From: Micromonospora halotolerans
GTDB lineage: Bacteria; Actinomycetota; Actinomycetes; Mycobacteriales; Micromonosporaceae
Length of the DNA: 64,000 bases
Reading direction: 5' to 3'
NCBI RefSeq assembly: GCF_032108445.1
Contig: NZ_CP134876.1
Span: forward strand, 682,001 to 746,000
Shown here: in pieces, positions 8,410-17,567 of the stretch
Position numbering within the stretch: position 1 is the first letter of the stretch
Layout: every line of letters starts with the position of its first letter
The notes under the pieces: generated by a model
What the model saw: the letters and a program-made list of their open reading frames with translations, nothing else
Databases searched by the model: none
Told to the model about the DNA's origin: nothing
Position numbers and translations under genes: made by a program

Positions 8410-8868
8410 ATGGCCACATTCGGTGCTCCGTTGTCCCGCCGACGGCGGCTCGGGGCCGCCCTGCTCGGCGCCGGCCTGCTCGCCGTCCTCACCACCGCGG
8501 CGTTCCCGGCCTGGCACACCGTCTACCCGGACCGGGTCGCGCTGCGGCCCGGTTCGCAGCTGCTGTGGATCGCGCTGCCCTGGGCGCTGGTGTGCGGGCT
8601 GGTCGCCGTGGTCTCGCTGGCCCGGGTGGGCCCGTCCCGCTCGCTGTGGCGCGATGTCAGCCGCGGGCTCCTGATCTCGACCGTGCTCGGCGGCGGCGCC
8701 CTCACCGCCGCCTGGTGGTACCTGTCCGCCACCGATTCGTACCGGATCGAGGACGGGATGTTGTCGACAGGCCCCGGCGCGGGGACGCTGTTGGCCCTGC
8801 TCGGCTGCCTGCTTGTCCCGTTGGCGGGAGCGCTGCCGGACGATCCCTCCCCGGCTCGGGGGAGCTGA
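8410..8868 (+). CDS. hypothetical four-TM membrane protein
   Basis: A 152-aa protein with about four hydrophobic segments (near residues 18-36, 52-70, 88-106 and 126-145). Short Arg-rich and Ser/Asp-rich loops separate them, and the tail is hydrophilic (PDDPSPARGS). No family motif is recognisable. A TTG at 8401 would add three residues, but the TAGCTT box overlaps it, so the ATG at 8410 is preferred. It may be co-transcribed with the next membrane protein gene 75 bp downstream. Confidence 0.65.
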   Translation: MATFGAPLSRRRRLGAALLGAGLLAVLTTAAFPAWHTVYPDRVALRPGSQLLWIALPWALVCGLVAVVSLARVGPSRSLWRDVSRGLLISTVLGGGALTAAWWYLSATDSYRIEDGMLSTGPGAGTLLALLGCLLVPLAGALPDDPSPARGS

Positions 8869-8943
8869 TTCCCCGGTCGGGGGGAGGACCCGGGCCGGAC
8901 CGCTCGGCAGGCTGGAGGGCAGTTTCCAGCACCGGGAGGTCAG

Positions 8944-9474
8944 ATGACCAGCGCCACCGTGTCCGGCACCGTCCACTGTCCCGCGGGCCGGCCCGTGCCG
9001 GCCTGGGCGGTTCGCGTCGCCCACCTGATCCCGTTGGTCGTGCTGCCGTCCGGGCTGTGGCGGATCGCCCTGGTCGCCGGCCTGCCGATCGGCGCGTCGG
9101 TCGATCCCGGCCTCGGTGAGAGCCTCTACATCGTCTCGCTGAGCCTGGTCTCGGAGGGGTTGGCGCTTCTCGCGCTCGGCCTGGTCCGCCCGTGGGGCGA
9201 GGTGTTCGCGAGCTGGCTACCGCTGGTCGGGGGCCGGCGGGTGCCGCCCCGGTTCGCGGTCACGGCCGCTACCACCGGCGCCACCGCGCTCACGCTGATC
9301 TGGGGCTACGCCGCCTGGGGCGTGGTCGTGCAGGGCAACGACCTCGCCTTCACCACACCCGGCTTCACCCTCCTGCTGGCGTGCTATTCCCCCCTCCTCC
9401 TCTGGGGCCCCCTCCTCCTGGCCCTCACCTGGTCCTACCACCGCCGCCACCCCGCCCCACCCCGTCGATCATGA
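8944..9474 (+). CDS. hypothetical membrane protein
   Basis: A 176-aa integral membrane protein with four hydrophobic segments, near residues 24-46, 60-82, 102-125 and 138-162. It ends in a basic tail (HRRHPAPPRRS). A good GGGAGG Shine-Dalgarno ends 6 bp before the ATG. No catalytic motif is seen and I do not recognise the family. A palindromic element overlaps the last codons and stop (9463-9526) and may act as its terminator. Confidence 0.7.
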   Translation: MTSATVSGTVHCPAGRPVPAWAVRVAHLIPLVVLPSGLWRIALVAGLPIGASVDPGLGESLYIVSLSLVSEGLALLALGLVRPWGEVFASWLPLVGGRRVPPRFAVTAATTGATALTLIWGYAAWGVVVQGNDLAFTTPGFTLLLACYSPLLLWGPLLLALTWSYHRRHPAPPRRS

Positions 9475-9526
9475 GATTGGCGGCGCGACACGCCGTGTCC
9501 GACTGCCGTCAACCTCATGATCAACG
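9463..9526. repeat. dispersed palindromic element, copy 1 (imperfect)
   Basis: Two 22-base arms (9463-9484 and 9505-9526) are inverted repeats with three mismatches. The left-arm core is GATCATGAGATTGGCGGC. A smaller hairpin, GACACG/CGTGTC, lies within the loop. The left arm matches the element at 30115-30175 at 20 of 22 bases, so this is a repeat family and not an isolated terminator. It sits between convergent genes and could serve as a bidirectional terminator. Confidence 0.75.
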
Positions 9527-9540
9527 AGGCGCGGGGTGGG

Positions 9541-10257
9541 TCAGTCCGGGAGGAGGCGGCCGTCGCGGAGGGTCAGGGTGCGGTCGGCCATGTCGATCAG
9601 GGCCGGGTCGTGGGTGGCGACCAGGGCGGTCATGCCGCGGGCGTGCACCACCGCCCGGAGCAGGTCCATGATGGACCGGCCGGTCTCCGAGTCGAGCTGG
9701 CCGGTCGGCTCGTCGGCGATGAGCAGGTCCGGCTCGTTGGCCAGCGCCCGGGCCACCGCCACCCGCTGCTGCTGGCCACCGGACAGCTCGTACGGGCGCT
9801 GCGCGGCGTGCCCGCCCAGGCCGACCAGCTCCAGCAGCACAGCCACCCGCTGCTCCCGCTCGGCGGCCGGCAGCTTGGCCAGCCGCAGCGGCACCCCGAC
9901 GTTCTCCGCCGCCGACAGGATCGGCACCAGGCCGAAGGTCTGGAAGATGAACCCGACGGTGCCCCGGCGCAGCGCCAGCAGCTCCCGCTCGCTCGCGGTC
10001 GTGACCTCGTGGCCGGCCACCCGCACCCGCCCGCTGTCCGGCCGGTCCAACCCGCCGACCAGGTTCAGCAGGGTGGTCTTGCCGGCGCCGGAGCGGCCCC
10101 GGACCGCGACCAGCTCACCCCGGCCGGCCACGAAGGAGACGTCCCGTACGGCGTGGACGGCGTGCTCGCCCCTGCCGAAGGTGCGGCTCACCCTCTCCAC
10201 CCGGACCACCTCGTCGACGGCGACGCGGGCCGGCGCCACGGTCAGCTGCTCGGTCAT
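9541..10257 (-). CDS. MacB-type ABC transporter ATP-binding protein
   Basis: A 238-aa ATPase of the LolD/MacB type. Walker A is GRSGAGKTTLLN, the signature is LSGGQQQRVAVA, and Walker B is LLIADEPTGQLD. It is the last gene of a four-gene operon with another ATPase and two FtsX-like permeases, and its start overlaps the stop of the preceding gene in a GTGATGA (GTG at 10260 is an alternative start). GAGGAGA lies just upstream. Proteins of this class power mechanotransmission across the membrane rather than classic substrate translocation. Confidence 0.92.
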   Translation of the reverse strand: MTEQLTVAPARVAVDEVVRVERVSRTFGRGEHAVHAVRDVSFVAGRGELVAVRGRSGAGKTTLLNLVGGLDRPDSGRVRVAGHEVTTASERELLALRRGTVGFIFQTFGLVPILSAAENVGVPLRLAKLPAAEREQRVAVLLELVGLGGHAAQRPYELSGGQQQRVAVARALANEPDLLIADEPTGQLDSETGRSIMDLLRAVVHARGMTALVATHDPALIDMADRTLTLRDGRLLPD

Positions 10258-11246
10258 CACTCACTCTCCTCGTCGTGCGCCCGGTCGCCCGGCCGCACCT
10301 GGACGTGGTCGGGTTCCAGGTTGAGCCGGACCCGGTCGCGCAGGGACAGGCTGTCCACGAAGGACGCCGGCAGCTGCATGCGGCCGGTCCGGTCGAGCAC
10401 CGCGTACTCCTCGCTGACCAGCTCCGTGCTGCCGTCGGCGGCGACCCGGGCGGTGCGGCGTACCTCGGAGGCGGTCCGGCCGTCGCGGATGGCGACCGTG
10501 CGGCGGACCTGACCGGCCACGGCCTGGTCGTGGGTGACCACCACGATGGTGACGCCCAGCTCGGCGTTGATGGTGCGCAGCGCGGCGAAGACCTCGGCGC
10601 CGGTGGCCTCGTCCAGCTCACCGGTCGGCTCGTCGGCGAAGAGCACCTCCGGGTCGTTGGCCACCGCCACGGCCACCGCGCAGCGCTGCTGCTCGCCGCC
10701 GCTCAGCTGGCCCGGCCGGCGGTCCGCGCAGTAGCCGACCCCGACCATGTCGAGCAGCTGGCGGGCCCGTTCCCGCCGGGCCCGCCGGGAACGGCCACCG
10801 GCCAGCTTCATCGGCAGCTCGACGTTCTCCAGCGCGGTCAGGTACGGCAGCAGGTTCCGGCCGGTCTGCTGCCAGACGAAGCCGACCATCTGGCGCCGGT
10901 AGGCGAGCCGGCGCCGGTTCGACAGGGCGAGCAGGTCGTATTCGGCGACCCGGGCGATGCCGGCGGTCGGGGTGTCCAGCCCGGAGAGGATGTTCAGCAG
11001 GGTGGACTTGCCGGACCCGGAGGCGCCGACGATCGCCACCAGCTCACCCCGGTCGATGACCAGGTCGAGGCCCTGGAGGGCGACGACCTCCACCCCCTCG
11101 GTCTTGAAGATGCGGACCAGCCCGTCGCAGACGATGTGCCCGCGCAGCCGGTCCCGCCCGCCGGCCCGTTCGGCGGCGCGCTCCGCGGCGCGCTGCTGAA
11201 GGGCAGCCAGGTCCGGTACGGCCGACGCCTCGGCGATCGCGGTCAT
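10257..11246 (-). CDS. MacB-type ABC ATPase with a C-terminal AbrB-like extension
   Basis: A 329-aa protein. Residues about 35-255 form a MacB-type ATPase: Walker [13 protein letters not shown], signature [12 protein letters not shown], Walker [13 protein letters not shown]. About 30 N-terminal residues precede it. The last roughly 50 residues (278-329) read as a swapped-hairpin AbrB/MazE-like module: [20 protein letters not shown], then [12 protein letters not shown] and HVQVRPG, matching the usual order D-x-x-G-R-x-x-[IL]-P, L-x-x-x-D-x-V. The extension is absent from the partner ATPase downstream. It is probably a regulatory or dimerisation element. Confidence 0.9.
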   Translation of the reverse strand: MTAIAEASAVPDLAALQQRAAERAAERAGGRDRLRGHIVCDGLVRIFKTEGVEVVALQGLDLVIDRGELVAIVGASGSGKSTLLNILSGLDTPTAGIARVAEYDLLALSNRRRLAYRRQMVGFVWQQTGRNLLPYLTALENVELPMKLAGGRSRRARRERARQLLDMVGVGYCADRRPGQLSGGEQQRCAVAVAVANDPEVLFADEPTGELDEATGAEVFAALRTINAELGVTIVVVTHDQAVAGQVRRTVAIRDGRTASEVRRTARVAADGSTELVSEEYAVLDRTGRMQLPASFVDSLSLRDRVRLNLEPDHVQVRPGDRAHDEESE

Positions 11247-11247
11247 C

Positions 11248-13971
11248 TCAGCTCTCCTCTCCGAGCCGGAGCGCCTCGCCGAGGCGCATCCGACGGTTGT
11301 TCAGGGTCTCGACGGCGACGGCGAAGCCGAGGGCCACCACGGCGAGGCCCAGCACCCCGGCCACCAGGCCGGGTTCGAAACGTGCCCGCACGGCCATCCC
11401 GCCGGTGAAGGCGGACAGGCCGAGCACGGGGGTGAGCAGCACCGGCAGCAGCGCGCCGACCACCGCGCCGGTGAGCACGGAGACCAGCACGAGCGGGGTC
11501 AGCTCCACCAGCAGCAGACCGCGCCACTGCCGGCGGGACAGGCCCATGGTGCGCAGCCGGGACAGCACCTGACCGCGTCCGCGCGCCCCGGCCAGCACCG
11601 CGAAGGCCAGCGCGAACAGGCCCAGCACGGCCCCGCCGGCCGCGCCGATGGTGAAGCCGAAGACGAGCAGCCCGTTCACCCCGCTGCCGCCCAGCTCGGC
11701 GCGGACCGCCGACCGGGTGGTGACGGTGGGCTGGGTGGGTCGCTCCCCGCCGGTCACCACCCCGGTGCGCTGGTAGCGCTCCTGCCCCTCGGTGGCCACC
11801 CGGGCCACCGAGGCCGGGTCGACCCGGTCGCCAGCCAGCAGGAAGCCGGTGGGCGCGAGCGGGTGCAGAGCGTCCGCGGGCAGCGCCGGCCAGGGCAGCA
11901 CCACGAACCGGGTCACGCTCCGGTCGACCAGCACGAACTCGTCGACGGTCGCGGCGGTGCGCACGGGGAACCGGTTGCCCTGCACGTCCAGCCAGGCGGG
12001 GCGCCGGCCGGCCGGGTCGGCCAGCCCGGCGTCGGTGAGCTCGTCGGCGAGCGCCGGGGAGACCAGCGCCGGCAGCGGGGTGGTGCCGTCGCCGGTGGCG
12101 CGCAGCGGGTCGGGGACGGTCACCGGGACGCCCGCGCGGCGGGCCACCTCGGCGAACCGGGCGCCGTCGACCAGCAGCACCCGGGCGTCGCCCACTTCGG
12201 CGAACCGGCCGGCCTGGTCGGCGTACGGGCGCTGGCCGGCCTCGACCAGCAGCGGGGTGACCGCGCGGACGCCGGGCAGCGCGGCGAGCGCGTCGGTGGT
12301 GTCCGGGGCGAACCGGTCCCCGTCGACCCGGACGTCCCCGGGCACGGCGGCCGCGGCGGCGCGGTCCCGGCCGTTCTCGATGCCGGTGGCGACCACCCCG
12401 CAGAACGCGGCGGTCGCCACGGACAGCACCACCACGACCAGCGGGCCGGTGGCGGCGGCCCGGCCGGCGCGGGCCGTGCCGAGGAACGCGACGCTCCCCC
12501 GGGCGCGGGCGGCGGCCCGGCTGAGCAGCCGCAACGGCCACGGGTAGGCGCGCAGCGCGACCAGCGCGGCGGCGACGGCCAGCAGCACCGGCACCGAGAC
12601 GAGCAGCGGGTCCACCGTCCCGTCGAGGGTGAGGCCCCGCCGGCGCACCAGGAACGCGCCGAGCGCGGCGACCGCCAGCACGGTCCCCTCGACGGTGAGC
12701 CGCACGGCCGGGGACCGGGCGCCGACCAGGTCGCTCCGGCCGCCACCGCCGCGGCCGGCGGTGAGCGCGGCGAGCGGCGGGACCAGGGTGGCCAGCAGCG
12801 TGGCGAGCAGCACCCAGCGCAGCTCGGCGCCGCCACCGGGGACCAGCCCGCCGACCAGCCAGCCCACGCCGGCGGCGAGGGGCAGCACCAGCAGCGACTC
12901 GGCGAGGCCGCGGCCCAGCACCGCGGTCGTCGCGCCGCCCCGGGCGCGCAGCAGCGCGTACTCGCCCTGGCGGCGGCGGGCGGCGAGGCGGGCGGCGAGC
13001 AGGATCAGACCGGCCAGGGTGGCGAGCAGCCCGGCCGCGATGACGGCGAGCAGCGTACGGGCGGCGGCGAGCGACTCGGCGAAGCGGCGCAGCGGGATGT
13101 CGACGCCCTGGGTCAGGGTGAGCCCGGCGGGCCGGGTCCGTTCCATCGCGGCGAGCCCGGCCACGGCGGCGGGGAGCTGCCCCGGGCTGAACCGGTCGGG
13201 GGCCACCCGGTAGCGCCAGCTGAAGCTGACCGGCCAGCCGGAGGTGGCCGCCGCGTCGAAGGCGGCCTCGGAGGTGTACGCGACGGACAGGAACGGCTTC
13301 CCGTCGCCGGTGGGCGCGGCGAGCCGCAGCATCGACGGCAGCGCGTCCCAGATCCCGCCGTGCGGGTCGGTGGGCCGGAAAACGCCGACCAGGGCCACCC
13401 GGATGCTCCGCACCGGCTTGCCGCGCTCGTCGAGGACGGACAGGGCGAAGGTGCTGCCGGCGCGGATCCCGAGCCGACCGGCCACGGTGTCGGCGAGGGC
13501 CATCTCGACGGTGGCGCCGGCGCCACCGGCCGGCCAGCGCCCGTCGACCAGGGTGGCCGCCTCGGGCAGGCCGGTCACGCTGCGCAGGCTGACGTCGATC
13601 AGGCCCTTGTCGGCGCTCAGGGTCGGCCCGGTCAACCGGGTGAACCCGGTCTCCGCGGCGTACCACCGCTCGCCGATGACCTCCCGCACGGCCGTAGGCA
13701 TGCGCGCCTCGAGGGCGTCCAGCTCGGCGGCGCGGGTGGCGGCGACCCGGGAGGCGGTCCGGGGCACGATCATCTGCTCGGTGCTGTAGGTCAGGTCTCG
13801 CCGGGCCACCGGCTGGGCGGCCACGTGCTCCCGCAGCCCCTGCCCGGTGAGCCGGTCGACGACCCGGGGCAGGGCGGTGATCAGCAGCGCGGTGACCAGG
13901 GTCAGGACGGCGAGCAGCAGGAAGTGCCCCCCGTACGCCCGGACCCGCCGCGGCGCACCTGACGGACTCAT
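11248..13971 (-). CDS. FtsX-like permease of an ABC transporter
   Basis: A 907-aa permease. One TM helix follows a short cytoplasmic N-terminus (LLAVLTLVTALLITALP), then a large extracytoplasmic domain with an FtsX/MacB periplasmic-core character, then multiple TM helices carrying FtsX signatures, with a second extracytoplasmic domain before the last three helices. The architecture (two FtsX modules in one chain) is that of large actinobacterial MacB-like exporters. The ATG at 13971 overlaps the upstream permease stop as ATGA, showing translational coupling. The substrate is not evident. Confidence 0.88.
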   Translation of the reverse strand: MSPSGAPRRVRAYGGHFLLLAVLTLVTALLITALPRVVDRLTGQGLREHVAAQPVARRDLTYSTEQMIVPRTASRVAATRAAELDALEARMPTAVREVIGERWYAAETGFTRLTGPTLSADKGLIDVSLRSVTGLPEAATLVDGRWPAGGAGATVEMALADTVAGRLGIRAGSTFALSVLDERGKPVRSIRVALVGVFRPTDPHGGIWDALPSMLRLAAPTGDGKPFLSVAYTSEAAFDAAATSGWPVSFSWRYRVAPDRFSPGQLPAAVAGLAAMERTRPAGLTLTQGVDIPLRRFAESLAAARTLLAVIAAGLLATLAGLILLAARLAARRRQGEYALLRARGGATTAVLGRGLAESLLVLPLAAGVGWLVGGLVPGGGAELRWVLLATLLATLVPPLAALTAGRGGGGRSDLVGARSPAVRLTVEGTVLAVAALGAFLVRRRGLTLDGTVDPLLVSVPVLLAVAAALVALRAYPWPLRLLSRAAARARGSVAFLGTARAGRAAATGPLVVVVLSVATAAFCGVVATGIENGRDRAAAAAVPGDVRVDGDRFAPDTTDALAALPGVRAVTPLLVEAGQRPYADQAGRFAEVGDARVLLVDGARFAEVARRAGVPVTVPDPLRATGDGTTPLPALVSPALADELTDAGLADPAGRRPAWLDVQGNRFPVRTAATVDEFVLVDRSVTRFVVLPWPALPADALHPLAPTGFLLAGDRVDPASVARVATEGQERYQRTGVVTGGERPTQPTVTTRSAVRAELGGSGVNGLLVFGFTIGAAGGAVLGLFALAFAVLAGARGRGQVLSRLRTMGLSRRQWRGLLLVELTPLVLVSVLTGAVVGALLPVLLTPVLGLSAFTGGMAVRARFEPGLVAGVLGLAVVALGFAVAVETLNNRRMRLGEALRLGEES

Positions 13972-16900
13972 CGTTCTCCCCCGATCCGGAGCTGTGCGGC
14001 GGCCACCCGGCGGCGGATGCCGGTGGTGATGAGGGCGGCGAAGGCCAGCGCGGCCAGCAGCAGCCCGACGGCGGTCAGCCCGACGGGCGACCACGGCACC
14101 GTGAACACCGCCTCGGGCACCGGCCGGCCGGCGGCCGGGGTGAGGATCACCAACGGCACCATGGTGGCCGCGACGCCGGCCCCGACCAGCAGCCCGACGC
14201 CGACGCCGATGCCGGCCAGGAACGCCTGTTCGGCGAGGAGCGCGCGGGCCAGGAGCCGGGCGTTCGCGCCGAGCGTGTGCAGCACCGCGAACTCGGTGAG
14301 CCGGTGCCGGGTGGTGGCCCAGACGTCGACGGCCAGGCCGACCAGGGCGAGCAGCACGGAGCCGAGCGCGGCGGCGAGCAGCCCGGTGCGGGCGCCCCGC
14401 CAGTACGGGTCGCGGGCCGCCTCCGCGGCGACCTGCCGCCGGTCCAGCAGCGTGGTGCCGGGGAACCCGGCCAGCTGCTCCGCCGCGGCGGCGTGCCCGC
14501 CGGCGTCGGTGCGCAGCCACCACTCGGCCACCGGCCGGACGGTGCCCTGCTGGCGGAGCAGCAGGTTGGTGGCGGCGGGCAGGTCGAGCAGCACGCCGTC
14601 GCCGGCGGTGCCGGGCACGGCGGTCACCTGGCCGACCACCCTCACCGGCAGCGACACCCCGGACAGCTGCAGGGGAACGGTGTCGCCGGTGTGGATGTTC
14701 AGCGCCGCGGCGACGCCGGGGGTGACCAGGGCGGGCACCGGCGGGTCGTCGGCGGCGGGCACCACGGCGAACCGGGAGGACGGCTGGCGGGCGAACTCCA
14801 GGGCCCCGTCCGGCAGGTCGATCTTGTGGGTGGCGTCGACGGTGGTCGGAGCGACCCGGGCCGGGTCGTGCGGTCCCTGCGCGGTGTCGGTGACCCGCCA
14901 GTCCCCGGCGAGGGGCAGCGGCAGCGCCGCACCGGCGGCGTCGGTGAGCCGGAGCCCGTCGATCTTCAGCCGGTAGGTGAAGCCGACCGCCTCCCCGCCG
15001 TCGGCCTCGAACCCGGCCAGCCGCAGCGGTGCGCCCCCGGTCGCCGGCAGTGGCACCGCGAAACGCACCGGGTGACCGTCGCCTCCGGCGATGCCGAGCG
15101 GCACCCGCCAGGCGGCGCCGGCATCGGTGGCGAGCAGCGCGGACACGGTCAGTTGCGGGTTCGCGAACGGGGTGTCGACCGGGGCACGGACGGTGCCGGC
15201 GAGGGCGTGCGCGCCGGCCGGCAGGACCACCCCGGCGGGCGCAGCCCGCCCCTTGACCAGCCGGTCCAGCAGCGCGGCGGTGGACGCCCCGCCGGTCGCG
15301 TCATCGAGGGTGAGCATCCCGGTCGCGGCGGCGGCGTCGAGGCTCACCACGCTGGCCGGCCGGTCGTCGCGGCCGAGCCGGACATCGTCCCGCCAGGCCG
15401 GCAGCACCCGGTCCAGCCCGGCCGTGGCGGCCAACCGGCCGGCCCGGTCGGTGGGCGCGGCCCCGCTCCGCTCGACCAGCCGCAGGTCCGCGCCGACGGT
15501 GTGCCGCGCCTGGTCGCTCTGCGACCGTTCCCAGGAGGCGACCAGCGACCAGGCCAGCGTGCTGCCGCCGACGGCGAGGGCGAGCAGCAGCACCGGGCCG
15601 GCGTGCGGCCGGCGGCCGGCCTGCCACATGCCGAACATGGTGGCCGTCCACGGCCGCCGGTCCACGAAGCGTTCGGCGACCCGGGTGGCCGGGGGCAGCA
15701 GCCGCAGCGCGATCACCGCGCCGGCCAGCACGCCGATGATGGGCGCGGTGGCGAGCAGCGGGTCGATGCCGAGCCGCCCGCCGGCCCCGGCCAGCGGCGA
15801 GGAGTACTGCCGCAACTGGGTCCAGGCGAGCACGGCCAACGCGACCAGGGCCACGTCGACGCTGGCCCGCTGCACGGCCGCGCCCCGGGTGGGACGGGAG
15901 CGGGCCGCCATGTCCGCGACGTAGGTGCCGGCCCGGCGCAGCGCCGGCAGCACCATGGCGAGCAGGCAGCCGATCGCGGCGGCCACGGCGACCAGCCAGA
16001 TCCGGGCCACCCCGCCGTCGGCCAGCCGCAGGTCCCCGCCGAGCCGGTGCACGGCCTGCCCGGTCAGCGCCGGGGCGAGCAGCACGGCCGGGGCCACCAC
16101 CAGGGTCGCCTCGCGGACGGCGAGTCCGGCGAGCTGGCCGCGGGCGGCGCCACGGGCGCGCAGCAGGGCGGTCTGCCCGCGGCGGTCCTCGTTCAGCAGC
16201 GCGGCGACGAGCACCAGCGCGTACCCGCCGAGCACCATGATCAGCAGCAGCGGAGTGAGCAGGGCGGACCGGCCCACCAGGTCCGCCCGGCCGAGCCGGT
16301 CGACCAGCCGGTCCAGGTGGCTCACGGTCTGCGTGGAGGAGCCGAGGCCGGTGGCGTCGGGGATCTCCTCGACGACGGTGGCGAGGGCCGCCGTCACCCC
16401 GGTCAGCCGGCTCGGCTCGACCACGGCGAGGTCGGGGGCGACCAGCCAGGCGCCCGAGGTCGAACCCGGAAAGGTGCGCGCGAAGTCGGCCGGGTCCAGC
16501 GCGAACGGCCCGTACGAGTCGCTCGCCGCGTCGCCCTGGCTGTCGCCCACGCCCGGAGCGAGACGCCAGTACGCGTCGCCCGGATCGCGGGCCCGCCAGG
16601 TGCCGGACAGCACCACGGCCCCGGCCCGCTCGGCGCTGCGGTCGTAGAGCGGCACCCGCTCACCGACCCGCAGGCCGAGCTGGCCGGCGATCTTCTCGGG
16701 GAGGGTGACCTGCAACGGCGACGCGCCGGGCGCCGGCCACGACCCGCCGGTCAGCTCGGCGTGCGCCGGCAGGTCGGCCAGCGTGGCGAGGTTGGCGAAC
16801 ATCGGGTCGTCGTCGGTGCGGGCCGGCCCGAGGTCCCCGGTCAGCTCCCGACCGGTGCCGTAGCGGGCCGCGGCCACCGAGACCGGGACGCCACCGAGGC

Positions 16901-17153
16901 CGTCGGCGAACTGGGCGCGGACCGCCCGGTCCCGGTCGGCGTACGCGTTGGCGTCCCGCCCGCCGGAGCCGCTGATCAGCAGGCTGCGCTCCTCGGCCGG
17001 GGCGGCGTCCAGCACCGCCCGGGCGCCGGCGCCGACCGCCCGGCGGTTGTAGTCGGAGAGCCCGGTGACCAACGCGACCGCGACCAGGGCCGCGACAGCG
17101 GCGGCGAGCAGCAGTCCACGAGCCTCGACCGCCCGCCTCCACACCAGCTTCAT
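13968..17153 (-). CDS. large FtsX-like ABC permease
   Basis: A 1061-aa permease, first gene of the operon. It has an N-terminal TM helix (LLLAAAVAALVAVALV), a large outer domain to about residue 280, a block of TM helices (about 300-530) with FtsX-type ARGAARGQL and RRAGTYVADMA segments, a second outer domain of roughly 350 residues, and three to four C-terminal TM helices with the LTEFAVLHTLGAN segment typical of FtsX. A GGGGAGGA Shine-Dalgarno precedes the ATG. With the 907-aa permease it should form a heterodimer. Confidence 0.88.
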   Translation of the reverse strand: MKLVWRRAVEARGLLLAAAVAALVAVALVTGLSDYNRRAVGAGARAVLDAAPAEERSLLISGSGGRDANAYADRDRAVRAQFADGLGGVPVSVAAARYGTGRELTGDLGPARTDDDPMFANLATLADLPAHAELTGGSWPAPGASPLQVTLPEKIAGQLGLRVGERVPLYDRSAERAGAVVLSGTWRARDPGDAYWRLAPGVGDSQGDAASDSYGPFALDPADFARTFPGSTSGAWLVAPDLAVVEPSRLTGVTAALATVVEEIPDATGLGSSTQTVSHLDRLVDRLGRADLVGRSALLTPLLLIMVLGGYALVLVAALLNEDRRGQTALLRARGAARGQLAGLAVREATLVVAPAVLLAPALTGQAVHRLGGDLRLADGGVARIWLVAVAAAIGCLLAMVLPALRRAGTYVADMAARSRPTRGAAVQRASVDVALVALAVLAWTQLRQYSSPLAGAGGRLGIDPLLATAPIIGVLAGAVIALRLLPPATRVAERFVDRRPWTATMFGMWQAGRRPHAGPVLLLALAVGGSTLAWSLVASWERSQSDQARHTVGADLRLVERSGAAPTDRAGRLAATAGLDRVLPAWRDDVRLGRDDRPASVVSLDAAAATGMLTLDDATGGASTAALLDRLVKGRAAPAGVVLPAGAHALAGTVRAPVDTPFANPQLTVSALLATDAGAAWRVPLGIAGGDGHPVRFAVPLPATGGAPLRLAGFEADGGEAVGFTYRLKIDGLRLTDAAGAALPLPLAGDWRVTDTAQGPHDPARVAPTTVDATHKIDLPDGALEFARQPSSRFAVVPAADDPPVPALVTPGVAAALNIHTGDTVPLQLSGVSLPVRVVGQVTAVPGTAGDGVLLDLPAATNLLLRQQGTVRPVAEWWLRTDAGGHAAAAEQLAGFPGTTLLDRRQVAAEAARDPYWRGARTGLLAAALGSVLLALVGLAVDVWATTRHRLTEFAVLHTLGANARLLARALLAEQAFLAGIGVGVGLLVGAGVAATMVPLVILTPAAGRPVPEAVFTVPWSPVGLTAVGLLLAALAFAALITTGIRRRVAAAQLRIGGER

Positions 17154-17278
17154 CCGACATCCTCCCCTGGCCCCGGTGGGCCGACGACCAGGTAGACCAG
17201 TCAGGGGGCGGGAAAGGTTCGCGCGCGTTACGTGATCGTTATCCGCGCCGCTCGCGCCGATCTGCTTCGCTGATCGTC

Positions 17279-17563
17279 ATGGTGACCGAGATCCTGCTCG
17301 TCGCGGTCCTGCTGCTGCTCGCCGGTCAGCTGGCCGCGGGCCGTCGGCCCGGCCCCGAGGAATACCGGCTGGCGGAGATCGAGCGGCGGCTGGACCTGGT
17401 GATGAGACATCTGGGCGTGACCGACCCCGGCCGCCAGCTGCCCGAGGTGCACGCGCACCTGGCCCGGGGCGAGAAGATCAAGGCGATCGCGGCGTACCGC
17501 CGGGCGACCGGCGCGGACCTGCGCACCGCCAAGGCGGCGGTGGAGGCGCTCGCCGGCCGCTGA
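17279..17563 (+). CDS. small membrane-anchored protein with an L7/L12 C-terminal-like domain
   Basis: A 94-aa protein. Residues 3-20 form a hydrophobic anchor (TEILLVAVLLLLAGQLAA), followed by a charged helix (EEYRLAEIERRLDLVMRHLG). The C-terminal region reads GEKIKAIAAYRRATG then LRTAKAAVEALAG, which matches the factor-binding region of ribosomal protein L7/L12 (the K-x-x-x-I-x-x-x-R-x-x-T-G-x-x-L-x-x-A-K-x-x-V pattern). True L12 is about 120-130 aa and lacks an anchor, so this is not the ribosomal protein. Function unknown. Confidence 0.75.
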   Translation: MVTEILLVAVLLLLAGQLAAGRRPGPEEYRLAEIERRLDLVMRHLGVTDPGRQLPEVHAHLARGEKIKAIAAYRRATGADLRTAKAAVEALAGR

Positions 17564-17567
17564 CCGC

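Noticed and set aside
17279..17563. Ribosomal protein L7/L12 (rplL)
   Set aside because: It is too short, has a membrane anchor and lacks the N-terminal dimerisation domain and hinge.
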